Position numbers and translations under genes: made by a program. Shown here one piece after another: positions 49,646 through 59,011 of a stretch of DNA of 64,000 nt (within the stretch, counting starts at the first letter, position 1; each line of letters starts with the position of its first letter). The stretch comes from Chthoniobacterales bacterium. Lineage in GTDB: Bacteria > Verrucomicrobiota > Verrucomicrobiia > Chthoniobacterales > JACTMZ01. The notes under the pieces are model-generated. The model saw nothing but the letters and a program-made list of their open reading frames with translations, searched no databases and was not told the origin of the DNA. The stretch lies in the NCBI GenBank assembly GCA_014879535.1, contig JACSRX010000035.1:1-64000 (forward strand), written 5' to 3'.

Positions 49646-50515
49646 TCAAGAGCCTGTGGTGCGAGGATCGGAAAACATGGGCTCAAAGGCAGCGAAGGGA
49701 ATCGAAACGCTCTCCCAGCTTCCTGAGCCGAGGTCTGTCGGGATATGGGCCTGAATCTCCTGCGGCTCAATGACCGCTAGGCGCGGCGCTGCATTCGCAC
49801 GCGCATCCCACAGATGGAAAACGTGATGTGCGACCTCCAATGCTCGTTCCCACTCGTTGCGAGTGAGGTGGAATGAACCCGCGAGGCCCACCGTGGAGGT
49901 CTTAACTTCAATCGAGAGCTGACGGAGACTGTCTGATCCGACAACGGAGAGAATATCATAACCGTCCGCATTGTTTTCTATCGCGACCCACTCCGGCTTC
50001 TGGCCCGTGCGATTCTCCTCGTAAGCCAGACTAAGCCGCTCGCCGTGGCGCCCGATGGCGGTCAATCGACCGCTTTTCTGCCCTCGCGCTCTCGCTGCAA
50101 GTTCGTCCCAAAATGCTACAACGCTGTCGTCTGTGCCGTGGGCTAAGCCCGCCTCAACAAACACTTGGGCGATCTCATTACCCGCGAAAGCGAGGACCCG
50201 TGCACGTCCAAATGACGCGTTCTGCACCCAAGGTGGACGCAAGACATCGATGTAGTCGAGGAGCGCGTGCCGAAGCATCGGCTCGTAGCCGACGATGCTT
50301 AGCAGTTGGGAGCCAGAGGGAGTGACGCCGACGGTGCCGTCGTCGTTCGCGTGTATCCACCCGAGCCCTTGCGTCGTCTCGACGACCTTGCTTGCCGCAA
50401 TGCTGCCAAAGTAGGCAAACGAAGTGTGAATCTCTTGGAACGTGAGCGAATTGCGGGATGCGATACCGAGTAGGTCGAAGCACCCCTGCGCGAGACCGGG
50501 AGATAAGGTGATCAC
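49646..50515 (-). CDS. DUF3883-like (nuclease-fold) protein
   Basis: ENNADGYDILSVVGSDSLRQLSIEVKTST...FHLTRNEWERA. Confidence 0.75.
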   Translation of the reverse strand: MITLSPGLAQGCFDLLGIASRNSLTFQEIHTSFAYFGSIAASKVVETTQGLGWIHANDDGTVGVTPSGSQLLSIVGYEPMLRHALLDYIDVLRPPWVQNASFGRARVLAFAGNEIAQVFVEAGLAHGTDDSVVAFWDELAARARGQKSGRLTAIGRHGERLSLAYEENRTGQKPEWVAIENNADGYDILSVVGSDSLRQLSIEVKTSTVGLAGSFHLTRNEWERALEVAHHVFHLWDARANAAPRLAVIEPQEIQAHIPTDLGSGSWESVSIPFAAFEPMFSDPRTTGS

Positions 50516-52338
50516 GACTCCTCCATCGAGAGCGCATTGAACAGGGCTTGGATGTCGTCGGCTGAAAGCCCTGTGCTGTATTCGTCGAAGTCCTCGATGT
50601 CCGTTGGATCAAGGGGAATTGGATCAGGCCGCAGGGACGAGTCTTCGAGCGCCTCGGCCATCTGTCCAATCTTGTAGCCGAGTCGCTCCCGCACCGTTTC
50701 GTCCACGCTGCCGATGCACTCGACAATCTCGATTGTCGTCTTCTGGTCCTTCGGCAAGCCGAACCGATGGATGCGGTCTTCCGATTGCAGGTAATGGGCT
50801 GCGTTGAATGTGCGATCGAGATAGAGCGCATGGTGACAGACGCGGTGCAGACTCACGCCTTCGCTCGCAGCCGCAGGGTTCGCGACCATTACCAGCACGG
50901 CGGGATCGTCGTGGAAGAGTTTGATTTTCCCCTCGCGGGTTTCGTCGTCGTCCTCGTTGCCGGCATCGACGCCGCCGTGAATATAGACCGCGCCCAGATC
51001 GAGCAGGCGTTCCGCAATGTATTCGACGTTGCGAACGAACGACGACCAGATGAGCACCTTCTCGCCGCTCCGCGCGAGTTGCCGCGCCTTCTTTAGCACA
51101 TACTTCAGCTTCGGCCCTTCGCCCTCAGCCAGCACCGCCGCGAGCAAGTCGGGATGAGCAAAGCCGATCTCTGCGGAGAGCAACGCCGGGTTGGAGACAA
51201 ATTGCAGAAGGCGCGCCACGGATCTGCCGAGAGATCGGAAGACTTGCTTGTTGCGGATGCTCAGAGCGGTCGCCGCCTCCCGCGCTACCTCAAACTTCAT
51301 GAGGCGATACAGTTCCTGCTGCATCGGCGCGAGCGGTAGCTTGGCCAGCACGCGGGTTACGGGCGGAAGTCCAAGCTCCTTCTTGTTAGTTCGCACATAG
51401 ACCGGACGAATGAGATCCACCACGTTTTCAGCCGTCGCCGGTATCTCTGGATAGAGGAAAGCGAACTGCGGGATCAAATCCTCAGTCGCCTGCGGCATCG
51501 GCGTGCCCGACATGATTAGCTTGCCGACAGGCAGGTGAGATAGCCCGAGCGCTGCGCGTGCAGTCTGCTTGCCGACACCGCTCTTGATGCGGTGGCTCTC
51601 GTCCAGAAAGACGTGGATGCTGTGGCGTGCACAGTGAGCGGCAATGAGATCGGGGACTCGGGCGAGTTGCTGATAGGTGATCAGCATGAACCGCGGGTCT
51701 TCATCCAGTAGCTTTGCGATCTTCTCCTTCCCCCCGCGAAGCCGGACGAACGTGGCGTTCAGGTGCGGCATACAGTCCTGCATCTGCTCGTCCCACGCCG
51801 CGAAGGCGTTCTTCGGCGCAATGACCAAAAGGCGCTCGTCGGTCTTCGCCTTGTAGAAGAAGCAGGCCAGCGCTTCGGTGGTCTTACCTGCGCCCGGGAC
51901 CGAGAAGGTCGCCGCGGACGGCAGCGCCGCTATCTTGCAGACGTTCCGCGCCTGCTCAGGCGAGAGACTCCTGCGGAATCCGATTTCGGTGAGCTTGCTG
52001 CGCAGGTCAGCTTCCACAACGGCGACCGCACTCGTCGCGAGGTTGTAGCCGTCTGCCGCGCGCTTCGACTGGCGCAATAAATCGGCGGCTGGTTGCGTGA
52101 TCTCCAGAGTGCTTCCCGGTGCCAAGCCATAACCCTTGAAGACCTCCAAAAGCTGATTGCGCAGCGAGGCGAAGCTCCACCACGGGAGTGAGATGTGGTA
52201 GCCGTCTTCCTGCGCCGCGTCGTCGGTGTGATCGAAGATGAGGCGCCGGATAATATCCAGCCACGGGGCGCTTGCCTCACCCTCACCCCACGACAGCAAC
52301 GCGCGCCGGTCGGCCTCGCGGTAGTCAATCCTGAGCAT
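50512..52338 (-). CDS. SNF2-family DEAD/DEAH helicase
   Basis: FSVPGAGKTTEAL; VFLDESHRIKSG; MSGTPMPQ; RIHRFGLPKDQKTTIEIV. Confidence 0.88.
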   Translation of the reverse strand: MLRIDYREADRRALLSWGEGEASAPWLDIIRRLIFDHTDDAAQEDGYHISLPWWSFASLRNQLLEVFKGYGLAPGSTLEITQPAADLLRQSKRAADGYNLATSAVAVVEADLRSKLTEIGFRRSLSPEQARNVCKIAALPSAATFSVPGAGKTTEALACFFYKAKTDERLLVIAPKNAFAAWDEQMQDCMPHLNATFVRLRGGKEKIAKLLDEDPRFMLITYQQLARVPDLIAAHCARHSIHVFLDESHRIKSGVGKQTARAALGLSHLPVGKLIMSGTPMPQATEDLIPQFAFLYPEIPATAENVVDLIRPVYVRTNKKELGLPPVTRVLAKLPLAPMQQELYRLMKFEVAREAATALSIRNKQVFRSLGRSVARLLQFVSNPALLSAEIGFAHPDLLAAVLAEGEGPKLKYVLKKARQLARSGEKVLIWSSFVRNVEYIAERLLDLGAVYIHGGVDAGNEDDDETREGKIKLFHDDPAVLVMVANPAAASEGVSLHRVCHHALYLDRTFNAAHYLQSEDRIHRFGLPKDQKTTIEIVECIGSVDETVRERLGYKIGQMAEALEDSSLRPDPIPLDPTDIEDFDEYSTGLSADDIQALFNALSMEES

Positions 52339-53644
52339 GCTCCGTGAGGTATTTCCGTATCTTATCCGACTGGGCTTGTATCTGGTCTAGTTGCTTCGCA
52401 ACTCCGGCGAGTTTCGATTCCGGACGCAATCCATCTTTGACCGCAGCGGCCAGCAAAGCTTGAGCTTTGGCACAGCAGTCGAGCAGGTAGTTGGCGCTCT
52501 TCGCGTCCTTCTTGAGCTGCTTCTGGCTCTCGATGACCTCGACAATGATCTTGCGCGCCTTTTCGGCGTTCTCGGGCTTTTGAATCTCTGCGGCGAGCGG
52601 CATGTCGATAGACTTCTCGCCCGCCGCGACTGTGACGCCGCCAAAGAGTCCATCAAGCTGCGCGTCGGGTGCTGCCGGCTTCACATCGAATTCGTCCTGA
52701 AGTTTCTCTCTCACCTGATCGAGGCTCTCCATGATCGCCGGGATCGCCTCATACAGACGACCGCCCGCATCCTCGGGTTTCTCGATCAAAGTGTAGGCCG
52801 CTTGCTTGAAAACTTCCTGGCTGCCGATTCCGGAGATCTTCGGCCTGGAAGTGACGATCTTCCGAAATGCAAACTCGTGCTCCGACACCTGAGACCAGAG
52901 GTTGGCCTTGTTGCGCGAGCGCAGGTATTCGTCCGCGTAGGAGCGCATGTCGAGAAGCTCTTGCACTTCGCTCTCCTTCATCTTGTATAACTCCGCGAGT
53001 TCCTTGTTGGAGAACCCGTCCCGCTTCTGCTTCGCGAGCATCATGTTGGCCTGAGCGTCCCAGCTATAGTCCGCCTTGATGTCCTTCTCGATCTGCAAGC
53101 TGGCTTCGAGTCGATCGATTTCCCGTTCCTCACTGTGCGGCAGCACCGCAACATCGACGTGGCGAAAATGACCGTATTTCTCGGGGTGTTTGAAAAGCAG
53201 TTCGCGCCATGTCGCGAGACGGCGATTGCCATTAACCACGAAGCCATTTTCATCCAAAAGAATCGGGTCGATTTGCTTGTTGCCAGTGTCCTCGAAGTAT
53301 TTTTGAAGGTCCGCTTGCTTCGCGAGTTGGAGCAGAAGGATGTGTTGAGCTTCTTGGGCGTCCCATAGCTCCGCATCGCCCGAGAAGAGGTCTTTACGTG
53401 CGGCTGGATTCTTTGCCAAATACTCAGACTGCAATGAAGCGGTGCGTCCGTTTGCCATCCGATATTTCGGAAGCTCAATCGGCACGCGCACGATTCGGAT
53501 GTCCTGGGTCTTTTCCTGAAAGACGACGCGCGTTGTTGCGTCGCCTGGCTTCGCTAAGAGCTTCTTGAACTCTTCGGTGCGTGCAGGCTTAGGCCAGCCA
53601 AACCGGGAACTCGTGGGCGTTGGTGAGGGAGGGTTCGTGGGCAT
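52325..53644 (-). CDS. ParB-like nuclease-domain protein
   Basis: DPILLDENGFVVNGNRRLATWREL...DVAVLP...FSNKELAELYKMKESEVQELLDM. Confidence 0.75.
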   Translation of the reverse strand: MPTNPPSPTPTSSRFGWPKPARTEEFKKLLAKPGDATTRVVFQEKTQDIRIVRVPIELPKYRMANGRTASLQSEYLAKNPAARKDLFSGDAELWDAQEAQHILLLQLAKQADLQKYFEDTGNKQIDPILLDENGFVVNGNRRLATWRELLFKHPEKYGHFRHVDVAVLPHSEEREIDRLEASLQIEKDIKADYSWDAQANMMLAKQKRDGFSNKELAELYKMKESEVQELLDMRSYADEYLRSRNKANLWSQVSEHEFAFRKIVTSRPKISGIGSQEVFKQAAYTLIEKPEDAGGRLYEAIPAIMESLDQVREKLQDEFDVKPAAPDAQLDGLFGGVTVAAGEKSIDMPLAAEIQKPENAEKARKIIVEVIESQKQLKKDAKSANYLLDCCAKAQALLAAAVKDGLRPESKLAGVAKQLDQIQAQSDKIRKYLTEHAQD

Positions 53645-53647
53645 GTT

Positions 53648-54103
53648 TTATTCGAGTGCGAAAATGAGCGTTGGGACGTGGTAGGCTTTCCTGAATATGG
53701 CGAGCTCGCGCTCAAGCCGAGTGGACTGCGCGATATTGTCTCCAAGCAACGCAGCCATCGGTTGCGAGGGCACAACGATTGCCGCCGACTTGATCGCGTT
53801 GTCGAGATACATCGTCTGCAGCTTGATCATATCTGCATACATCCGCGCCATATTGCCGGTTTGCATGCAGAGCCCGACATTGTCCTTCATCGAGGTAATC
53901 GTCATGTCGGAGTCCATCGACACAGCAACCTCGCCGGACCATCCCGAGCTTTTTAGGTGGGCGAGAAAGGCATCGCGGATCTTTGGCGCAGCCTTCGGCG
54001 CCGGCTTAACAGTGATCGCTTTGATGGCCGCCTCGATTTCTTTCTGGGTAGACTTGGGAATTGCTTTGTCGCCCGCGCAGTGACTGTGGAGCACGCAGTT
54101 CAT
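53648..54103 (-). CDS. BglII-like restriction endonuclease
   Basis: KDNVGLCMQTGNMARMYADMIKLQTMYLDNAIKSAAIVVPSQPMAALLGDN pattern of the BglII/BstYI-like family; adjacent to methyltransferase. Confidence 0.6.
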   Translation of the reverse strand: MNCVLHSHCAGDKAIPKSTQKEIEAAIKAITVKPAPKAAPKIRDAFLAHLKSSGWSGEVAVSMDSDMTITSMKDNVGLCMQTGNMARMYADMIKLQTMYLDNAIKSAAIVVPSQPMAALLGDNIAQSTRLERELAIFRKAYHVPTLIFALE

Positions 54104-55080
54104 TGAAATGCCCCCGCCTTGAATCCAGCCGGTGGCTTGGAAAGGTTGCTTTGGGTGTGATCGTAGATCGGCTTGTCGTGCGGCCGATAAGTAGCCTTTC
54201 CGGCGAGTGCGTCGCGCACACGGCTCAAGCCGATTGCTGCATACTCGGCCACAATCTCGCAGCCCCAGAATCGGCGCCCGTGCATTGCCGCAGCAACGCC
54301 TGCCGAAGCTACACCAGCAAACGGATCGAACACGAGATCGCCGCGGTTTGTGAGTGCGAGCACGAGCCGCTCAATCAACCCGACCGGAAACTGGCAGGGG
54401 TGTCCTGTCTTCTCGATGTGGTTGCTTTTCACGTTCGGAATGTTCCAGACATCTTCCGGGTTCTTACCCAGCGGGTTGCCTGAGAATTGGCCCGCCTTTG
54501 GCCCCTTAAAGTGTTTTTTGCCCGGATACTTCGCCGGCGTGCGAACAGCATCCAAATTGAATGTGTAGGTGTCCTTCTTCAACTCCGTTTTCGTATACCA
54601 CATCACGACTTCGTAACGCCCAGAGAATCGTCGCTGAGTGTGCAGGCCATGCCCGAACTGCCACACGATCCGGTTTCGTAGCTGGAGCCGATGCTTTTTA
54701 AAAATCGGAGCGAACTCGATATCCAACGGGAAGATTTCGTTGTCATCCACGTAGTTTCCGACCTGCCAGCAAATGCTCCCGCCTTTTTTCAATCTCGGGA
54801 TCAACTCGGCAATAATTCGTGCCTGCCATTCCAAGTATTTGTCCAGCTCCATACGTGCCTCATACTCCTTGCCGATGTTGTATGGTGGCGATGTGACGAT
54901 GAGATCAAACAGCGGTTCCGTCGGCAGGCCCTTGAGGAAGGATTCTGTGTCCCCATGCCAGATGGCGTGAGACAAAGTCATCATGGCGCTGGCGTGGACG
55001 CTCTTCAGCAGACTCGCGGTTGGTCTGGCCGGCGTCTTGGGGCGGCAATTGCGGGTAGAGCGTTCGATGTTCAAAGGCAT
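54100..55080 (-). CDS. site-specific DNA methyltransferase (TSPPY type)
   Basis: LIVTSPPYNIGKEYE; GDLVFDPFAGVASAGVAA. Confidence 0.88.
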   Translation of the reverse strand: MPLNIERSTRNCRPKTPARPTASLLKSVHASAMMTLSHAIWHGDTESFLKGLPTEPLFDLIVTSPPYNIGKEYEARMELDKYLEWQARIIAELIPRLKKGGSICWQVGNYVDDNEIFPLDIEFAPIFKKHRLQLRNRIVWQFGHGLHTQRRFSGRYEVVMWYTKTELKKDTYTFNLDAVRTPAKYPGKKHFKGPKAGQFSGNPLGKNPEDVWNIPNVKSNHIEKTGHPCQFPVGLIERLVLALTNRGDLVFDPFAGVASAGVAAAMHGRRFWGCEIVAEYAAIGLSRVRDALAGKATYRPHDKPIYDHTQSNLSKPPAGFKAGAFQ

Positions 55081-55291
55081 TGAAGCGGGAACAATAGCTC
55101 ATCGCGTATTTTGGCGCGAGCCCTTCGGGCGTTTATGACGCACTTCCCGAACGCACCCACACAGGCTGAAACTGCATGACGGATGCATGACAAAAGATTT
55201 CATTTCTGCTCCGGTCTGTGCGAATGGCCGGATTTTCTCCTTGCACAAAACGCTATGGGGCAGCAAGATACCGCACTGAACGGAAGGAGTG

Positions 55292-56095
55292 TTACTCCTC
55301 CCAGAGGAACTTCACGCCGTCGGCGGCCGTGCGCGTGCGGGCCTCTTGGTTCTTGTTCTTCTTGAACGCCCCGAGGCACTCGACTTCCGAGGCCCGGCGG
55401 CACAGCCCGATCGCCGTGGCCACGTGGTGCTGGACCTTCTGCAGATTCGTGGTTCCCGCGAAGGCTCGGAACTCGACGAGGCCGTGGCTAAACAGTTTGC
55501 GGAAGTTCACCATCCCGCGCCCGCACGCCACCGCCGCGTCATTCTTGGTCCGCGGGCTCGGATGCCGCTCCATCGTGCGCACCAGATGCGCCACGTCCGC
55601 CGCGAACGTGTGGCTGTAGTGGTTCAGGTGACGCCCCGTGCCCGTCTGCCCGTAGATCGAGCGGGCGTGCCACTGCGCGATGTGGGCGAGCTTCTTGGCG
55701 AACTCCCCGCGCTTGTTCTGGTCGCTTGTCCCGATCACCGAGTCCACGCTCACCGTCACATGGCAGCCGCAGGAGTCGTTCACCGTTGCGCCGATCTCGT
55801 TCATCCACCCCACGAAGTCGCAGAGCGCGGACACCCCTTGCTCGCCGTGGAGGATCGGGCTGACGAACTCGCATGGCACGCCCGGCCCCCGGATCGATCC
55901 GTCCCGCTCGGCCCGCCAGGTCAGGCGTCCGAACTTGGGTGCGGCGATCACCGTGCCATCTGTCTTGCGCAGCCCGCCAGCCACGGGTGTCCCGCTGTGG
56001 TAGCTGCCCACTTGAACCCCGCTCGTGGCGGGGATGCTTGTTTCCAGCTCCACTCCGAAGAGGACGCTGGCGGCTTTGATGTCCGGCTTTTTCAT
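55292..56095 (-). CDS. amidoligase-family protein
   Basis: FGVELETS; DSCGCHVTVSVD; VEFRAFAGTTN pattern of COOH-NH2 amidoligases. Confidence 0.7.
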   Translation of the reverse strand: MKKPDIKAASVLFGVELETSIPATSGVQVGSYHSGTPVAGGLRKTDGTVIAAPKFGRLTWRAERDGSIRGPGVPCEFVSPILHGEQGVSALCDFVGWMNEIGATVNDSCGCHVTVSVDSVIGTSDQNKRGEFAKKLAHIAQWHARSIYGQTGTGRHLNHYSHTFAADVAHLVRTMERHPSPRTKNDAAVACGRGMVNFRKLFSHGLVEFRAFAGTTNLQKVQHHVATAIGLCRRASEVECLGAFKKNKNQEARTRTAADGVKFLWEE

Positions 56096-56140
56096 AACCA
56101 GCTTAGCCTCTGACAGTTGTGACTTTTTGTCGCGCGCCTT

Positions 56141-56277
56141 GTGACGCCATATTTTTCACCATTATGTTGGCGCCCAACGAGTTGGCATGGTTTTTGACAC
56201 GATGAAAGGGCACCCCGTTTCCGCGTTTATCAGCCGTGGGAACTCACGAGCCGACAGCCTCCATAAGAAGCGTTTTG
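56141..56277 (-). promoter_or_regulatory. conserved non-coding block, minus-strand copy
   Basis: reverse complement matches 30427-30549. Confidence 0.7.
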
Positions 56278-56328
56278 GGCAGCTGGTATGGGGATAGCCC
56301 CGAGGATGCGCGGACGGGCGCTACGGGC

Positions 56329-57210
56329 TCAAAGGTCCCACGCCTCACGCCACCCCACGAACTTCGGGAACCGCGGCGCGTCCTTGGCCCCGCTCGGCTG
56401 GTGGCGGAACTTGACCAGCCGGCCAACCAGCTCCTCCCGCCGCTCCCACAGGCTCACCCGGTCCACGCCACCGAGCACGTGGTTGTAGCCGAGGCGGAAC
56501 TCCACGCCGGTGTCCACAACGCGCACCACGAACCCGCCCAACTCGCCCCGGCCCACCATGCCCGCCTTGGACAGACTGCGCTTCGTGCGCCCGAACGCAT
56601 CCCGCTCGGCTTCGTTCTGGTTGCTCATCCCCTCGTAGCTCTCAAGCACCACGGCCTCCGCGTCCTCGAACCGCTTGATCTTGAGCAGCCACCCCTCGCG
56701 CTCGGTCGAACGCCCGCACTTATACGGACCGGCCGGATCGCGCACCATCACGCCCTCGTAGCCCTCGGCCAGACAGCGCTCCTCGAACGCCGCCAGTTCG
56801 TCCGCATCGCGGATCTCCACCGGCAACACCTTGGCCACATGGTCCCACTCGGGCAGGCGCTCCAACTCCCGCACCCGGCAGGCATACGGCACATCGAGCC
56901 CGTCGTTCACGAAGTCGAACACATGAAACACAAAGTCCGGCTCGCCGCTCTCCCGCCCGATGGCGCTCGTCGTGGCATTGAACGTGCCGCCCCGCAGCAT
57001 CAGTTCCCCGTCCACCCCGTCCGGCAGGTTCGCCTCGATCCACTCGCGGGCGAACGTGTTGCTGATCGGCTTGAACGACCGGGTCAGCGCCCGGCCCCCG
57101 ATCTTGAGGCATCGGATGCCGTCCAGCTTCGGCGTGGCCAGCACCGGAAAGTTCAGGGCCTCGGGCCGCTCGCATTTGCCGGCGAGCATCGGCTTCTTGA
57201 TCGCGTTCAT
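56329..57210 (-). CDS. ATP-dependent DNA ligase
   Basis: FPVLATPKLDGIRC (KxDG), DGELMLRGG, EGVMVRDP, EGWLLKIKRF. Confidence 0.9.
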   Translation of the reverse strand: MNAIKKPMLAGKCERPEALNFPVLATPKLDGIRCLKIGGRALTRSFKPISNTFAREWIEANLPDGVDGELMLRGGTFNATTSAIGRESGEPDFVFHVFDFVNDGLDVPYACRVRELERLPEWDHVAKVLPVEIRDADELAAFEERCLAEGYEGVMVRDPAGPYKCGRSTEREGWLLKIKRFEDAEAVVLESYEGMSNQNEAERDAFGRTKRSLSKAGMVGRGELGGFVVRVVDTGVEFRLGYNHVLGGVDRVSLWERREELVGRLVKFRHQPSGAKDAPRFPKFVGWREAWDL

Positions 57211-57211
57211 G

Positions 57212-57228
57212 GTGCGTGACTCGCGTAG
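57212..57228. promoter_or_regulatory. operator-like imperfect palindrome at DNA ligase start
   Basis: GTGCGTGACTCGCGTAG, related to CTACGCGACTTGCGTAG. Confidence 0.45.
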
Positions 57229-57230
57229 TG

Positions 57231-57455
57231 TCATCCGCAGAACGAAACCTCGCCGGTCCCGATGGCCGTGAGCCGTCCCACGAGCGTGCCCAAGTTGAAC
57301 TTGCGCAGGCCCCTGTTTTCTACGTCCCAGACCGTGATGAGTCCGCCCCCGCCGAGCTTGGCGGGCGACGTGGTGAAGCGCATCGTGCGGGCCTCACCCG
57401 AGGCCTTCACGAACGTGCCGATGTATTGAGTGCGTTGGTGGATGTTTGCTTTCAT
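57231..57455 (-). CDS. small hypothetical phage protein
   Basis: 74-aa ORF preceded by repeated upstream element. Confidence 0.5.
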   Translation of the reverse strand: MKANIHQRTQYIGTFVKASGEARTMRFTTSPAKLGGGGLITVWDVENRGLRKFNLGTLVGRLTAIGTGEVSFCG

Positions 57456-57482
57456 CCTCCTTGGCCTCTCGCAGAGTCCGCA

Positions 57483-57559
57483 CTGAGTCCATCAGTTTTC
57501 CCGCACCATTTTTGCGGGCTATTTGGCCCGTCACCCACACCGTTGGCATGATGTTTGAC
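57483..57559 (-). promoter_or_regulatory. repeated phage upstream element
   Basis: minus-strand GTCAAACATCATGCCAAC...AAAAATGGTGCGGGAAAACTGATGGACTCAG. Confidence 0.6.
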
Positions 57560-57573
57560 GCCGCTGAAGGATC

Positions 57574-58062
57574 TCAAAATCGCTCCGCAAACTCGCCCCG
57601 CGCCACCCGCTCCGCACCGCGAACCAAGAAGTAGGCCCACGCCTCACGACGCCGCCCGTTCTCCTCCACCACTCCGATCACGCGCCGCCGGTAGAAACGC
57701 GGATGTCCCTCGAGGCGGTCGAGACGCGCCCACCCCTCGGCCGACGTCACCCGATACAATTCGCCCTCAACGCAGTGCCCGCGCCCCGGCATGTCGAGCA
57801 GGTAGGGCAGCCCGTCGATCACCAGCGGAAGCCGGTCTTCCGTGCGCACTTCGGCGAGGAACTCGCCCTCCGCATCCCGCATCACCCGATGGTTGCCGAG
57901 GCCGCGCTTGAGCGTGCCATACACAAAGAGCAAATCGGTCTGCACGGCCGCATTCAACTTGCCCGCGTGTCCCGAAGGAAGCGCTCGATTTCCTCGGCCG
58001 AAAACAACGGGCGACGGCATGCCACGCTCGGACGGATCAACCCACGCTTGCATAGCCGCCAC
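57574..58062 (-). CDS. gamma-glutamylcyclotransferase-like (GGCT/AIG2) protein
   Basis: LLFVYGTLKRGLGNH...RLDRLEGHPRFYRRRVI. Confidence 0.82.
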   Translation of the reverse strand: MAAMQAWVDPSERGMPSPVVFGRGNRALPSGHAGKLNAAVQTDLLFVYGTLKRGLGNHRVMRDAEGEFLAEVRTEDRLPLVIDGLPYLLDMPGRGHCVEGELYRVTSAEGWARLDRLEGHPRFYRRRVIGVVEENGRRREAWAYFLVRGAERVARGEFAERF

Positions 58063-58385
58063 AACGTCGTCCGCGTGACTCCAAGCAGCTTGGTCGTCTC
58101 GTCCGAGTTGTAGGCGAGCCTGGCTTGTTTGGCCGGAAGGGTTGGAGCGGGAGGAGTCGGCGCGGGTGCAGGCGGCGCAGAAAGGATCCTCTCAGCCGCC
58201 GCCATGCATCGCGCGAGTTGCACCGTCGTGAGGTTGGCGAAGACCGGCTCGGACGGCAGCGGTTCGCCCAAAATTTGCTGGAGGATGTCCGCCGGCTGCT
58301 TTCTCAGGAGCGGGGCCAGCCCATGCTCGACCAAGGTGCGAAGGTGGACGCGGTCGGCCAGCGTGGAGTCATCGGGAGCGATCAT
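57954..58385 (-). CDS. phage protein with C-terminal excisionase-like HTH
   Basis: NSDETTKLLGVTRTTLWRLCKRGLIRPSVACRRPLFSAEEIERFL. Confidence 0.65.
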   Translation of the reverse strand: MIAPDDSTLADRVHLRTLVEHGLAPLLRKQPADILQQILGEPLPSEPVFANLTTVQLARCMAAAERILSAPPAPAPTPPAPTLPAKQARLAYNSDETTKLLGVTRTTLWRLCKRGLIRPSVACRRPLFSAEEIERFLRDTRAS

Positions 58386-58984
58386 GCGTCCACGATCCCG
58401 TCGAACAACCCCGGCTGGAACGGGGCCAGGGCGGCATGCTCGGCGCGGAAGAACTCGGCTTTGGTCGCGCCCGCAGCCTTCCCCCGCCGCGTGTGGCAGT
58501 CGAACGCATACTCGGGGATCGGCACGTATTCGGGGGCGTTGCGCAGGTCGTCGGCCAGGGTGTCGGGATCGACGCCCCGCATCTCGTCATAGACGAAGTT
58601 CTGCAGGTGGTCGGCATCGCGGCTCTTCTTGGCTGCACAGAGCAGGATCACGGCCTTGGAAATGAAGATGCGCCCCCGCGCCCGCCGCCCCGAGAGGTTC
58701 GCGTTGATCATGGCATACGAGTCGTGGAGCGCCTTGATCTCCTGCGTGATGATGCCCCAGCAGTCCTCGGCCGACACCGTGAGAAGCCTCTTCCACACGT
58801 AGTTGCCGAACCCGCTGGCCCAGAGTTCCAGTGCCCAGTAGCCGGCGAGCTGCGTGTCACCGCGGCGGATGGCCTTCTGCATGGCAGAACTCACCTCGCC
58901 GAAGTCGTATCCTCTGATCGTGCGCAGTCTCATGCCGTGGCCGGTGAGCCCGAACATGTCGGGCGTTTGCAGCGTGCTTTCCAT
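58382..58984 (-). CDS. hypothetical phage protein
   Basis: 200-aa ORF; preceded by repeated upstream element. Confidence 0.55.
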   Translation of the reverse strand: MESTLQTPDMFGLTGHGMRLRTIRGYDFGEVSSAMQKAIRRGDTQLAGYWALELWASGFGNYVWKRLLTVSAEDCWGIITQEIKALHDSYAMINANLSGRRARGRIFISKAVILLCAAKKSRDADHLQNFVYDEMRGVDPDTLADDLRNAPEYVPIPEYAFDCHTRRGKAAGATKAEFFRAEHAALAPFQPGLFDGIVDA

Positions 58985-59011
58985 GCCCCTTGGCCTCTCG
59001 CAGAAGCCGCA

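Noticed and set aside
56181-56198. sigma-54-like promoter GTTGGCATGGTTTTTGAC
   Set aside because: Oriented away from the downstream gene, departs from the consensus at the -12 GC, and no suitable gene lies on that strand.
56236-57219. 327-aa plus-strand ORF
   Set aside because: Antisense to DNA ligase with clear KxDG motif; composition is shadow-like.
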